64,000 nt of DNA, from the NCBI GenBank assembly GCA_951812625.1, contig CATOSP010000002.1:1622788-1686787 (forward strand). The letters run 5' to 3'. Source of the DNA: an uncultured Dehalococcoidia bacterium (GTDB taxonomy: Bacteria; Chloroflexota; Dehalococcoidia; Lucifugimonadales; UBA3495). Made by a program: the position numbers and the translations under genes. Below the pieces are notes generated by a model. That model was not told where the DNA came from. It saw only the letters and a program-made list of their open reading frames with translations, and searched no databases. This document shows positions 9,140-17,660 of the stretch, piece after piece (within the stretch, counting starts at the first letter, position 1; each line of letters opens with the position of its first letter).

Positions 9140-10157
9140 ATGCAATCAGACCAGTGGCAATTCGGTGATTGGGAACAGGCTCTGGAACACTATTATCGGG
9201 AGGGTCTGACTGACGGCCTGCCGTTGTCCCGCCCACGCCGGAGCGTGTACAGGCCATGCTGGACTACTGTGGGCTTGCACCCGGAGATATTCTGGGTGTC
9301 GAGTCGATTCGCCGCAAGCAGTTTCCCAGCCGAGAAGGCGGCGGTGAGCGCCGTCATGGCCGGGTGCCTGCCAGAACATTTCCCGGTGGTTGCGGCGGCG
9401 GTCTCGGCGGTGTGTGACCGGGCTTACAATTTTCCACGCCAGCAGCACGTCCACCAACGGCATCGCCAACCTCATGATGGTCAGCGGCCCCTATGCTTCG
9501 CGCATCGGGATGAACCACGGCGTGAACCTCATGGGGAACGGGAACCGGGCCAATGCCTCCATCGGCAGGGCAATCAATTTGTTGAAGGCCAACTTCTACG
9601 GCTCAGTAGCCCAGGAAATGGACAAGAGCTCCATCGGCACCCCGGAAAGTATAGCTACTGTTTCGCCGAAGATCTGGAGACGAGCCCCTGGCCGTCCCTG
9701 GCTGAATCCCAGGGATTCCATCCTGGCGCGAGCACCGTCACGATAATCGCCGCCAACGCGCCGCTGCAACTGGAAACCCACGGCGATAAGGAGCCGGAGG
9801 GGTTCCTGACCGCTGCCGCCCACGCAATGCTGGGACTGGGCCCGTCGAGGTCAGACCTGGTGTTGATAATCAGCCAGGAGCTGATGGCCTACGTTGCGGA
9901 CTCGGGCTGGAGCCGCGAACAGGTGGCCAGGTTCCTCTACGAAAAGGACGTTGCGCCCTGCCGGGGAGTGGCACGACTGGCGGCGCATTGACAAGCTCCC
10001 TCCGGATGCCGACCGCGAGCGGCTGATTGGCGCAGTTGCCAGTGCCGACAGGATAACAGTCGTTCCGGCGGGAGGTGACGCCGGGGAGTTCATGGCAATT
10101 ATTACCTCGTGGGGCAGCAGTCGCTCCGTCACCAGGGAGATAGCCGTACCCACGTAG
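9140..10157 (+). pseudogene. Conserved-looking protein of unknown function, at least five frameshifts
   Basis: Frame joining gives about 340 residues: 'WEQALEHYYREGLTDGLP', 'PERVQAMLDYCGLAPGD', 'AAVSAVMAGCLPEHFPVV', a Gly/Asn-rich core ('MNHGVNLMGNGNRANASIG'), 'GKYSYCFAEDLE', and an end reading 'EFMAIITSWGSS' then 'REIAVPT'. Breaks near 9225, 9328, 9436, 9652 and 9957 each fit a one-base change in a G, C or T run. The reading has normal protein character throughout, which argues for a real recent gene. I cannot assign a function. It ends 14 bases before the UGSC selenoprotein ATG, so the two are almost certainly co-expressed. Confidence 0.55.
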
Positions 10158-10171
10158 GAGGTTTATATCCG

Positions 10172-10702
10172 ATGGCCAGTATCTACACCCTAGACCCCAG
10201 GGACGCTTCCCAGTCGTCGCAGGCAGTTCTGGCGAGCCGTCCAGCCAGCCTGGACGGTATGACCCTCGGGTTGCTCTCCAACAACAAGCCTCACTCGGAA
10301 GACCTGCTCCTAATGTTGGCCAACATCATCGGCGAGCGTTACTCACTGAAGGATGTGGTGGAGTACAACAAGGGAGGGCACCAGTGGCCTGCAGACCCCA
10401 CTGCGTTGGAGGACCTGGCGAACCGCTGCGACGTGATGATTCACGCCACGGCTGAATGAGGGTCATGTACGTCGTGCAGTGTGCATGACGCAATGGAGAT
10501 GGAGCTTCGCGGGGTGGCCTCCACTGTTCTGACCACCAGACCCTTCGTCAGCCAGGCTCGCGCCATGGCCCGAATCCGGGGCGACGCCGATTACGGACTG
10601 GCGATCATAGACCACCCCATCGTCACGCTTACCCGCGAGGAACTGCTCGAACGGGCCGCAGTTGCCGCACCCCAGGCTATACGCCACCTTTTGGATAGGT
10701 GA
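10172..10702 (+). CDS. UGSC-type selenoprotein (in-frame TGA read as selenocysteine)
   Basis: ATG 10172 follows GGAGGT (10157-10162). The frame runs 95 codons to TGA 10457-10459 and continues in the same frame to TGA 10700-10702, giving 176 residues with Sec96. The codons around the TGA read A-T-A-E-U-G-S-C-T-S-C-S-V-H-D, which is the U-G-S-C motif that names a family reported in Sec and Cys forms from marine bacteria. Downstream sequence ('VLTTRPFVSQARAMA', 'IDHPIVTLTREELLERA') is clearly protein-like, so this is not a stop followed by noise. A SECIS-like hairpin follows at 10470-10490. Biochemical function of the family is not established; U/C-x2-C chemistry suggests a redox role. It is the last gene of the Rieske operon. 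Confidence 0.92.
10470..10490 (+). promoter_or_regulatory. Bacterial SECIS-like hairpin for the UGSC selenoprotein
   Basis: CGTCGTGCA (10470-10478) pairs with TGCATGACG (10482-10490): nine pairs including one G-U, closing a GTG loop (10479-10481). The loop starts with G, carries GU, and lies 19 bases after the TGA, within the 16-37 base range usually given for bacterial SECIS. The apex UGCA-GUG-UGCA recalls the E. coli fdhF apex UGCA-GGUC-UGCA (from memory). A competing nine-pair hairpin (10462-10470 with 10481-10489) uses the same 3' arm. Confidence 0.75.
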
Positions 10703-10784
10703 GATTGCCCGGCTGGACGTACAGCGCGGTCTGAACACTTCTGTGACCACAACCACCATATGAAGACAGCCCCGAGAAACGAAA

Positions 10785-10820
10785 TCGGGCCCTTGTTCAG
10801 CATAGCGAACAAGGGCCCGA
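10785..10820. terminator. Strong hairpin between convergent genes (bidirectional terminator)
   Basis: TCGGGCCCTTGTTC (10785-10798) pairs perfectly with GAACAAGGGCCCGA (10807-10820) over an 8-base loop. It sits between the UGSC stop (10702) and the end of the binding-protein gene (10849). The T tract is weak on both sides. Confidence 0.7.
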
Positions 10821-10848
10821 AGGTTTCACTAACGTCCCTGCTACCCGA

Positions 10849-12684
10849 CTAGCAGGTATCGCACCAGATCTGGTCCCACTGTATGTACGCGCCACGCCCA
10901 GCGGGGTCTATGAAGTTCTTTATCCTGACGTTCACAGGCCATGCGCGAACCGAGAAATAAACGTTGGCCCACGAGTGGTCCTCCATGAGCAACTCGTTCG
11001 CCTTAAGCACCGCGTCTCGCCGCTTGGCGAAGTCGGTCTCGGTGTTAATGATCTCCCAGTAGGGCTCAACTGCCTCATTGAAGAAGAATGTCCTCTGGGT
11101 ATGTGAAGTGCTGCCCTCCCTATAGGAAGCGGCAGAAGCGTCGGGGTCCGGGAAGGCGAAACCTGCCGCTTGTATCGCGATCTGGAAATTGCCTGCCCTG
11201 TATTCGTCGTACCCCGCCGTGCTCTCCAGCGACCTGGTGGTTATCTCCCACCCAAGCCACCTCTCCAGCTGAGACTGGATGATGAGCATTATGTCGCAGT
11301 ACTCTACCACGAGGCGGCAGGTGAGTTGGATCTTGCTCCCGGGACCAGCGCCGGCTTCCAGCATCAGCGCTTGGGCCGCCGCGATGTCGTCTGGGTGCTT
11401 CTCCCCGTTCAACTCGCGCATACCGGGCATCTGCTCGGCCTCCTCGCAGGTGAAACTCCAGCCGAAGCCGCAGGGTATCGGCGTACCCATGAATCCCCTA
11501 CCTGCAGTGATGGTCTCGATCACGGGCTGCCGGTGCACGATCAGGTTCATAGCCTTCCTGACGCGGGGATCATCGAAGGGGGCTTTCTTGGCGTTCATCA
11601 TCACGCCCCTGGGGTTGTCGGGTACGCTGGTCGTAATGAGTCTCAGCTTATCGCCCATCTCCTCTTGAAGCTTCACGACATCGGGGATGTTCAGGTTGGT
11701 CACGTAATCGGCGCTCATCAGGACCTGCTCGGTCTTGTACGCGGCAATGATTGTTCCAATGTCGATGATGGGGTAGAAGCGGACACCGTCGAGGTATGGT
11801 CTTCCTTCCAAGTGGTAGTTCGGGTTCCTCTCCAACTCAGTGACGATATCCTTGTCATATTCTACGAACATGTAAGGGCCGGTGCCGACGAGGGTGCCTT
11901 CGTTGGGCACCTTGAATGTGCCATGCTCGGCTATAGCATCCTCGGACAGCACGGGGAAACGGTATGTAGCAAAAGTGGTCAGGAAAGCGTTACTGGGGAA
12001 GTTCAGGCGCATCGCCAGCGTCCCGTCGTCAACGGCTTCCCATTCATTCATGTACACCTGGACCGTTTGTGCGTTGCCCAGGGTGCGGCCCTGAAGTTCA
12101 TCCTTCACTTCCGGGAATGGAAGTTCATCAGGGGTGAACGCGGTTGTGAGGGTGTGGAGGACGTCCTTCATCTCGAGGGGAGTCCCATCGTGGAACATCA
12201 TGCCTTCGCGGAGCTTGAAATTGTAGGTCAGGCCACCGTCAAGAATTTCCCAACTCTCGGCGACACCTCCCCGAATATCCAGCCCTTCGCGGGTGTCCGG
12301 ATCGAATTCTATGATCTGATTGAAGATGGGCCCCACGTGGGTCATGGTGTTGTCCGCGTTGCTCCCACCGTAATAGGTGTCAGACCCCGGCGGTTCGAAA
12401 GCCTGCATGTCCACAAAGCCGCCCCGAACCGGGTCTTCACCGAATCCCGGAATCGGGTTCATGGCAACTGGCAACGGAGTTGCGGTGGGGACTTCCCCGG
12501 GTACCATAGTAGCTGGAGGGGCTACTGTAGCGGCGGGCGCCGTGGTGGCCGCAGGCGCGGTTGTGGCAGCGGGTGGAGGCGGTGTGGCCGTGGCCGCGCC
12601 ACCACAGGCGAGGGCTGCCACCAGCGCTAGTGCCATCACCAATGGTATCGAAACTTTAGGAAGTTTCCATAGATTACTAGGCAT
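10849..12684 (-). CDS. ABC transporter substrate-binding lipoprotein (oligopeptide type, SBP family 5)
   Basis: 611 residues from ATG 12684, chosen because AGGAGGT precedes it at good spacing; the frame stays open 111 bases further upstream without a ribosome site. The N-terminus is a lipoprotein signal: K residues, a hydrophobic stretch, and lipobox L-V-A-A-L-A-C27-G-G. An Ala/Pro/Thr-rich linker (about 30-75) follows, then the mature domain with SBP_bac_5 features ('FKLREGMMFHDGTPL', 'VGTGPYMFVEYDK', 'NPNYHLEGRPYLDGVRF'). It would capture a peptide or other solute outside the membrane and pass it to the divergently encoded permeases at 13021-14938. No ATPase genes are in the window. A strong hairpin lies just past its 3' end. 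Confidence 0.92.
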   Translation of the reverse strand: MPSNLWKLPKVSIPLVMALALVAALACGGAATATPPPPAATTAPAATTAPAATVAPPATMVPGEVPTATPLPVAMNPIPGFGEDPVRGGFVDMQAFEPPGSDTYYGGSNADNTMTHVGPIFNQIIEFDPDTREGLDIRGGVAESWEILDGGLTYNFKLREGMMFHDGTPLEMKDVLHTLTTAFTPDELPFPEVKDELQGRTLGNAQTVQVYMNEWEAVDDGTLAMRLNFPSNAFLTTFATYRFPVLSEDAIAEHGTFKVPNEGTLVGTGPYMFVEYDKDIVTELERNPNYHLEGRPYLDGVRFYPIIDIGTIIAAYKTEQVLMSADYVTNLNIPDVVKLQEEMGDKLRLITTSVPDNPRGVMMNAKKAPFDDPRVRKAMNLIVHRQPVIETITAGRGFMGTPIPCGFGWSFTCEEAEQMPGMRELNGEKHPDDIAAAQALMLEAGAGPGSKIQLTCRLVVEYCDIMLIIQSQLERWLGWEITTRSLESTAGYDEYRAGNFQIAIQAAGFAFPDPDASAASYREGSTSHTQRTFFFNEAVEPYWEIINTETDFAKRRDAVLKANELLMEDHSWANVYFSVRAWPVNVRIKNFIDPAGRGAYIQWDQIWCDTC

Positions 12685-13020
12685 TAAGACCTCCTGAAAA
12701 TCTGGTTGGCGTTTTAACGATACTAGTGGCGGAGCCACACAGAGTGTCGACCCCATACGTTGGAGCGACGGCATTATAGAACCGGATATCTCCATGAGTC
12801 AAACATTGACATATTTCGGCGCCTCCGATAATGTACCGATTGCGTCAGCGATAGCGTAGCGAATATATACCATCGATCCGATCGCTGACCGGATGAACTT
12901 GAATTCCCAAATATGAGTCGGCCATTTGCCATCTCCACCCATGAAGGGTGGAAAGGTCTCCTTCTCCTGCTGAAATCACTGGCCCGAAGTGGGCGATATA
13001 ACTAGGGTAGGTATCGAGCC
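12685..13020. promoter_or_regulatory. Divergent regulatory region between binding protein and permeases
   Basis: This 336-base spacer separates divergent genes and must hold both promoters. Two structures stand out. A nine-base inverted repeat GTCAGCGAT (12844-12852) / ATCGCTGAC (12881-12889), 28 bases apart, could be an operator. A hairpin TCCACCC-ATGAA-GGGTGGA (12934-12952) would lie in the permease leader. No named riboswitch was recognised. Confidence 0.4.
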
Positions 13021-13983
13021 GTGCAAGTCTACATGCTTAAGCGCACTCTCCTGTTTATACCAACCATGCTGCTGGTGGCTACCATGGTGTTCGCAATCCT
13101 CCGGTTGGTACCTGGAGACCCCGCCATAAGCCTGTTGTCAGGCGGGCCACAGACGGAGACGGAGTTCACAGAAGAAGACCTGCAACGGCTCCGAGCTAAA
13201 CTGGGTACTGACCGCCCGATATATATCCAGTACGCTACATGGGTATGGGGCGTGATACAACTCGATTTTGGCACTTCTTTCTTCTACGACCAGCCTGTGT
13301 GGGACGACATCAAGAAGCGGTTCCCCATAACCTTCGAGTTGGCGATACTGGCTTTGCTCATGGCTGGAATGGTGGCGATTCCGCTGGGTGTTATTTCGGC
13401 GATAAAACAGGATTCATTACCCGACTACGTGGGCAGGATCATTACAATTGGGGGAATTGCAGTACCGAACTTCTGGATAGGCATCCTGCTCGTGTACATG
13501 CTGGCCAACCTGTTCGATTGGTTGCCTCCCCTGGGCTACAAGGACGTTTGGGATAAACCCTTGGACAACCTGCAACAGCTCGTCTTTCCTGCCTTCGCAC
13601 TGGCGATTACCCACATGGCATTTCTCGCACGCGTGACCAGGTCGGCGGCCTTGGAGGTGTCCAGGGAAGACTATATCAGGACCGCACGCTCCAAAGGGCT
13701 GAGCGAGAAGGTAGTACTCGGCAGACACCTGCTAAAGAACGCCTTGCTCCCGGTAGTGACCGTCGCGGGTTTCGAGGTTGGTCGGCTTATGGGTGGAACG
13801 GTCCTGATCGAGACCATATTCAATGTGCCTGGCATTGGGCAGTTGCTGGTAAAGGGGATACAACACCGCGACTTCCCTATGGTGCAGGGCATAGTCATCA
13901 TCATTACCTTCTTGGTGCTAATCCTCAACTTGATCGTGGACCTGGCCTACGCATGGCTGAATCCACGCATCAGGTACAGCTAG
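13021..13983 (+). CDS. ABC transporter permease, DppB/OppB type
   Basis: 320 residues with six predicted membrane helices. It begins 'YMLKRTLLFIPTMLLVATMVF', typical of DppB. It has the 'RLVPGDPA' periplasmic loop and the C-terminal EAA-type cytoplasmic loop 'SREDYIRTARSKGLSEKVV' that docks on the ATPase, ending 'DLAYAWLNPRIRYS', a common DppB tail. It forms a heterodimer with the next gene to import oligopeptides or similar solutes. GTG 13021 is taken as start; ATG 13033 is an alternative without a ribosome site. The two permeases are 37 bases apart. The system resembles 27146-30916 but is organised divergently. Confidence 0.93.
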   Translation: MQVYMLKRTLLFIPTMLLVATMVFAILRLVPGDPAISLLSGGPQTETEFTEEDLQRLRAKLGTDRPIYIQYATWVWGVIQLDFGTSFFYDQPVWDDIKKRFPITFELAILALLMAGMVAIPLGVISAIKQDSLPDYVGRIITIGGIAVPNFWIGILLVYMLANLFDWLPPLGYKDVWDKPLDNLQQLVFPAFALAITHMAFLARVTRSAALEVSREDYIRTARSKGLSEKVVLGRHLLKNALLPVVTVAGFEVGRLMGGTVLIETIFNVPGIGQLLVKGIQHRDFPMVQGIVIIITFLVLILNLIVDLAYAWLNPRIRYS

Positions 13984-14020
13984 AAACGGCGGGCTTTTAC
14001 CGCCCATGCGGTCGTGAATT

Positions 14021-14938
14021 ATGAGCCAACAACGAGAAGCTATCCTTGTTACAGAAGACTCTCAGGCCATAACGGGGTTGCGCGCCCGGCTGAGTCTGTG
14101 GAACCATGTCCAGTTCTTCTTCAGAAAGAAGCCTCTGGGTGCAGTAGGGGCGGTCATGGCGCTCTTTGTCGTGGTTGTGGCTATTTTTGCCCCCGCGATA
14201 CAGACTCGGGACGTTAACCTCACCGACCACACCAAGTTATACGCAACCCCCAGCGGGGAAATGTTCCTGGGCGGCGACCACCTGGGGCGGGACATGTTCA
14301 GCCGACTAGTAGCGGGAAGCCGTATCTCCATCCGGGTGGGCCTGATCAGCGCCTTGGTTGGCTGCACTTTCGGCCTGATCGTCGGCGTGTCCAGTGCATA
14401 CTACGGGGGGATATACGATCTGATCCTACAGAGAATTATCGACTCTGTGATAGCTTTCCCCGGCCTTGTCCTCGCGTTGGCGCTCATGGCCGCACTGGGG
14501 TCATCGATCAACAACGTGATTATCGCTTTATCGATCTCATTTATGCCGACGACGGTGAGACTGATCCGTTCTCAAGCGCTGGCCGTCAAGGAGATGGACT
14601 ACGTGCTTGCGGCCAACGCGGTGGGTGCGAGCAGTGCCCGTATAATATTCCGCCACATGATCCCCAATGTGTTCGCGATCTGGATAGTCACCTTCACATT
14701 CCTTATGGGCACTGCGATAATCGCCGAGGCCTCTCTGAGCTTCCTCGGCTTGGGCGTCGGCCCCGACGTACCTTCCTGGGGAGGGATGCTCAGGGGCGCT
14801 ACCAAGAATTACGTAGGCATAGGTCCATGGCTGCCGGTGGTTCCAGGCATGGCCATATTCGCGGTGGTTTTCTCCTGGAACATCCTGGGAGACTCACTCC
14901 GCGATGTGCTTGACCCCAGACTCAGGGGGACCCAATAA
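14021..14938 (+). CDS. ABC transporter permease, DppC/OppC type
   Basis: 305 residues. An N-terminal cytoplasmic stretch leads to helix 1 ('AVMALFVVVVAIFAP'), then the conserved DppC segment 'LGGDHLGRDMFSRLVAGSRISI', five further helices, and the EAA-like loop 'KEMDYVLAANAVGASSARIIFRHMIPN' split over the docking region. The end is 'WNILGDSLRDVLDPRLRGTQ', the standard DppC tail. It partners the DppB-type protein upstream. A rho-independent terminator follows at 14989-15018, so the operon ends here without dppD/dppF ATPases, which must be supplied from elsewhere. Confidence 0.93.
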   Translation: MSQQREAILVTEDSQAITGLRARLSLWNHVQFFFRKKPLGAVGAVMALFVVVVAIFAPAIQTRDVNLTDHTKLYATPSGEMFLGGDHLGRDMFSRLVAGSRISIRVGLISALVGCTFGLIVGVSSAYYGGIYDLILQRIIDSVIAFPGLVLALALMAALGSSINNVIIALSISFMPTTVRLIRSQALAVKEMDYVLAANAVGASSARIIFRHMIPNVFAIWIVTFTFLMGTAIIAEASLSFLGLGVGPDVPSWGGMLRGATKNYVGIGPWLPVVPGMAIFAVVFSWNILGDSLRDVLDPRLRGTQ

Positions 14939-14988
14939 GAAGAACTGCTCTGGCAACACGTCACAGTCACCCAGATCGAAATAAGAGA

Positions 14989-15018
14989 GGGGCCGGTTGA
15001 CGAGACCTGCCCCCTTTT
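14989..15018 (+). terminator. Rho-independent terminator after the permease operon
   Basis: GGGGC-C-GGT (14989-14997) pairs with ACC-T-GCCCC (15005-15013) around a 7-base loop and one mismatch, followed by C and TTTT. It lies 50 bases beyond the DppC-type stop in the right orientation. Confidence 0.75.
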
Positions 15019-15169
15019 CTTGTTGTGGCGCCCGGCGCTTCGCCACCGGCGTTAACTGAAGTGGGGCATCACCCTATCGGATATGCACCTTATGGTGTTA
15101 TGACCACGTATCCGGGGACAGATGACGTCCAATTAACCCAACTATCATCCCATCCGTGCTGAAGTCTTC

Positions 15170-15346
15170 CTAGAGCACCTTGATCTTGTCGGTCACCTCC
15201 GCAGGCGTCCCAAACAGGTTTACTTCCTCGGCCTGGTCCGGGAAGGCGGTGCCGGTGTCGGTGCTTCCGATACCCGTACTCCCGGTGTAATACCTCCAGG
15301 CTAGGCCCACCAGGTTCTCGGTATAACGGGTGGCTTCCTACTGCGT
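15170..15346 (-). pseudogene. Fragment of a luciferase-like (LLM) flavin-dependent oxidoreductase
   Basis: The minus strand reads about 58 residues, including 'ENLVGLAWRYYTG', 'DQAEEVNLFGTPAEV' and 'DKIKVL', ending TAG at 15170-15172. The 'F-G-T-P-x-E-V-x-D-K-I' pattern is typical of the C-terminal part of LLM/F420-type monooxygenases. The frame is closed by a stop just upstream and no N-terminal flavin domain is present, so it is a remnant. Confidence 0.5.
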
Positions 15347-15349
15347 GTC

Positions 15350-15388
15350 AGCCGACCACGGTGGTGCGCATACCCACCGTGGTCGGCT
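15350..15388. repeat. Perfect 15-bp inverted repeat
   Basis: AGCCGACCACGGTGG (15350-15364) and CCACCGTGGTCGGCT (15374-15388) are exact complements around a 9-base loop. There is no T tract. It could be a terminator hairpin of a lost gene or the end of a vanished mobile element. Confidence 0.6.
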
Positions 15389-16266
15389 CCTCAGGGTGTC
15401 GTGTCCCGCGCCGTGCCCTACAGTGGGCTTTCGCGTGTCCCTTCACCACATGGGGGCCTCTCAAGTTATGTAGCTCCCCCCTCCGACTACGACGCGGAAG
15501 GCCTGGATACCCATTGGAACCAAACTCTCCTCTGGCTATCCACAGGCAGCAACATGGCCGGGTATGACTTCTCTTGGGGCTAGGGGATGGCAAGACACGG
15601 TTCTCAGAATACTGGGTAGTTGCAAGACTTACCTTCGAAGCCGGTAAAGTGGTCCCCTGAGCGGAGTAGCTTCGGTAGCTCCAGGAACCCTAAGAGGTGC
15701 TCCCGGAGTTCGTCGGAGCCTCGGGTGCGTCCACCCGCACCATAATGAACCGTCCCCGGCTAAACAGGTCTTCAAGCATCAGGTTGTCAAACGCCTACCG
15801 TTCACTGGGCAGTCTGCAGGGGAGGCGATCTCTCAGGCTTGCCTCGGGACCGGACGGTGAATGGACAAGCCGGTCTTGTGATTCCTTTGATGCGGGACTC
15901 TATGGTTTCTGACAACAGTAAGACGTGTGGGTCAATGCTGGTCTGCTTAGAAAAGTGGCCACTACCGACCCAGTCATAGTCCCAGTCCGTGTCCTCGACT
16001 ACCCGGATTTCCTGCCAATTCTGGACGCAGGCATCTTCCTCAAATAGCTATCCACCCTCGTAGTCGGGGTCCCAGCGGAAATTGCCACCTTGTTACAGGA
16101 TATTCCAGGCATTAAATGGCCCACGTCCATGACCGATCCTCGTATTGTTGCCTCGGAGTACAACGCGATTTGGGCCGATGCAAACACCGTGGGAACCCAG
16201 GATCAACGCTGCCGCCCGGTCGGCGATATAGCCGGATGGTGTCCATGCCGTTCCAAATGTATCTCT

Positions 16267-17499
16267 TCAGACCAATAGGGCGGCTATGCAGGCAGTCATC
16301 ATCATGGCGAAGGTGCCTCCGAGCATGGCGGGAAGGGCGAGGCGGGCCAACTCAAGGCGGCGTTCCGAGGCGATGCCGCCGATACCTCCTATCTGGATCC
16401 CGATGCTGCCGAAGTTGGCGAAGCCGCACAGGGCATAGGTGAGGATGGTGCGTGTGCGTTCGCTGAGGACCACTTCAGAGCCGGGCTGGGACCATTCAGA
16501 GAGGGTCGCGTAGGCGATGAACTCGTTGAGAGCCATTTTGGTCCCCAGGAGTTGCCCGGCGTGTATGGACTCGCTCCAGGGGATGCCGATAAGCCATGCG
16601 AAGGGCGCGAAGGCGTAACCGAAGCTCGCCGACAGGGACCAATCCCAGGACTGGCCGAGCCAACCGCCTATCCAGCTTCCGGACAATCCCAGAATGGCAT
16701 CTACCAACGCGACCAGTGCGAGGGCCACTATGAGCATGGCGGCGACGTTCAAAGCCAGACGCAGCCCATCCAAGGCACCATCGGAGGCCGCGTCGACGAG
16801 GTTGCCGTGGGTCCGCTCCACTACTATCCCGGACTCATTCAGGGTCGCGGGCGTGTCGGTTTCCGGGACCATCAATTTGGCGATCAGCAGGGCTGCCGGG
16901 GCAGATATGACCGACGCGGATACGAGATGCCCGGCATCGATGCCCATGCTGACATAGACGGCGAAGACGCTGCCTGCAATGGTAGCGAACCCACCCACCA
17001 TAAGGGCCATAAGCTCCGAGCGTGTCATACCAGAGATATAGGGACGTACCATCAAAGGTGCTTCGGTCTGTCCTAGAAAGACGTTGGCCGCTGCCGCCAG
17101 GGTTTCGGACCCTGATGTGCCCAGCGTGCGCCGCATTATCCAGGCAAGCACGGCAATAATCTTTTGGAGAACTCCCAGGTAGTACAGCACTGACATGATG
17201 GACGAGACGAAAATAATGGTAGGCAACACTCGAAAGGCAATGAAGTGGTGGGAAGCCTCCTGACCGAAGACGAACTCGGTCCCCGCATCGGTGAAACCAA
17301 GGATGGCCTCGAATACGGCACCTATGGCCTGGAAGACGGCTACCCCTACTGGGGTTTTCAGGATGAAGAGGGCGAGAGCGAATTGAAGGGCCAACCCCCC
17401 GGCAATGACGCGTAGGTTAACTCTCCAATTCCGGTCGCCGATCAACCATGCCAGGGCCATGATCGCCACAAGCCCCAGTATCGGGATCCAACGTTCCAA
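16267..17499 (-). CDS. Concentrative nucleoside transporter (NupC/CNT family)
   Basis: 410 residues, the standard length for bacterial CNT proteins. Order of domains: an N-terminal membrane part ('WIGDRNWRVNLRVIAGGL' and a following helix pair), the gate domain, and the nucleoside-recognition C-terminal domain. Signature pieces are 'VLPTIIFVSSIMSVLYYLGVLQ', 'GQTEAPLMVRPYI' (the substrate/sodium site region G-Q-T-E-A-P), 'NEFIAYATL', and 'ALCGFANFGSIGIQIGG'. It imports nucleosides using a sodium or proton gradient at the inner membrane. It stands alone on the minus strand between decayed DNA and the broken RDD gene. Confidence 0.93.
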   Translation of the reverse strand: MERWIPILGLVAIMALAWLIGDRNWRVNLRVIAGGLALQFALALFILKTPVGVAVFQAIGAVFEAILGFTDAGTEFVFGQEASHHFIAFRVLPTIIFVSSIMSVLYYLGVLQKIIAVLAWIMRRTLGTSGSETLAAAANVFLGQTEAPLMVRPYISGMTRSELMALMVGGFATIAGSVFAVYVSMGIDAGHLVSASVISAPAALLIAKLMVPETDTPATLNESGIVVERTHGNLVDAASDGALDGLRLALNVAAMLIVALALVALVDAILGLSGSWIGGWLGQSWDWSLSASFGYAFAPFAWLIGIPWSESIHAGQLLGTKMALNEFIAYATLSEWSQPGSEVVLSERTRTILTYALCGFANFGSIGIQIGGIGGIASERRLELARLALPAMLGGTFAMMMTACIAALLV

Positions 17500-17660
17500 G
17501 CAAATCTCCTGAAGCAGCCGTATTATGGGACCCTATCCGTTGCGGTCTAGGCAGGTGATGGTCGTGGAGCAGGTGGCAAAGGAGATGACATCAGGGAAGG
17601 TTTCCTGCGGCAATGCGTCGACCTCTCTAGCAACGAGAGTCCGATGATTTCACCCTATTG

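Larger units (their letters stand above)
15019..16266. other. Decayed region with gene fragments
   Basis: About 1.25 kb with no intact gene. Short stretches look coding but are cut by stops: an LLM-type fragment (15170-15346, minus), a plus-strand tail ending 'NMAGYDFSWG' at 15583, a minus-strand tail 'EHLLGFLELPKLL' ending near 15607, and further pieces to 16260. Apart from the LLM piece I could not assign them. The pattern suggests several eroded catabolic genes between two working transport loci. Confidence 0.5.

Noticed and set aside
8641..10157. Explaining the broken frames by TGA recoding
   Set aside because: Continuity requires frame changes, not readthrough, and the joins fall in homopolymer runs.
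11170..12630. 486-codon open frame opposite the binding-protein gene
   Set aside because: It is an antisense shadow of a G+C-rich gene with composition unlike a real protein and no ribosome site.
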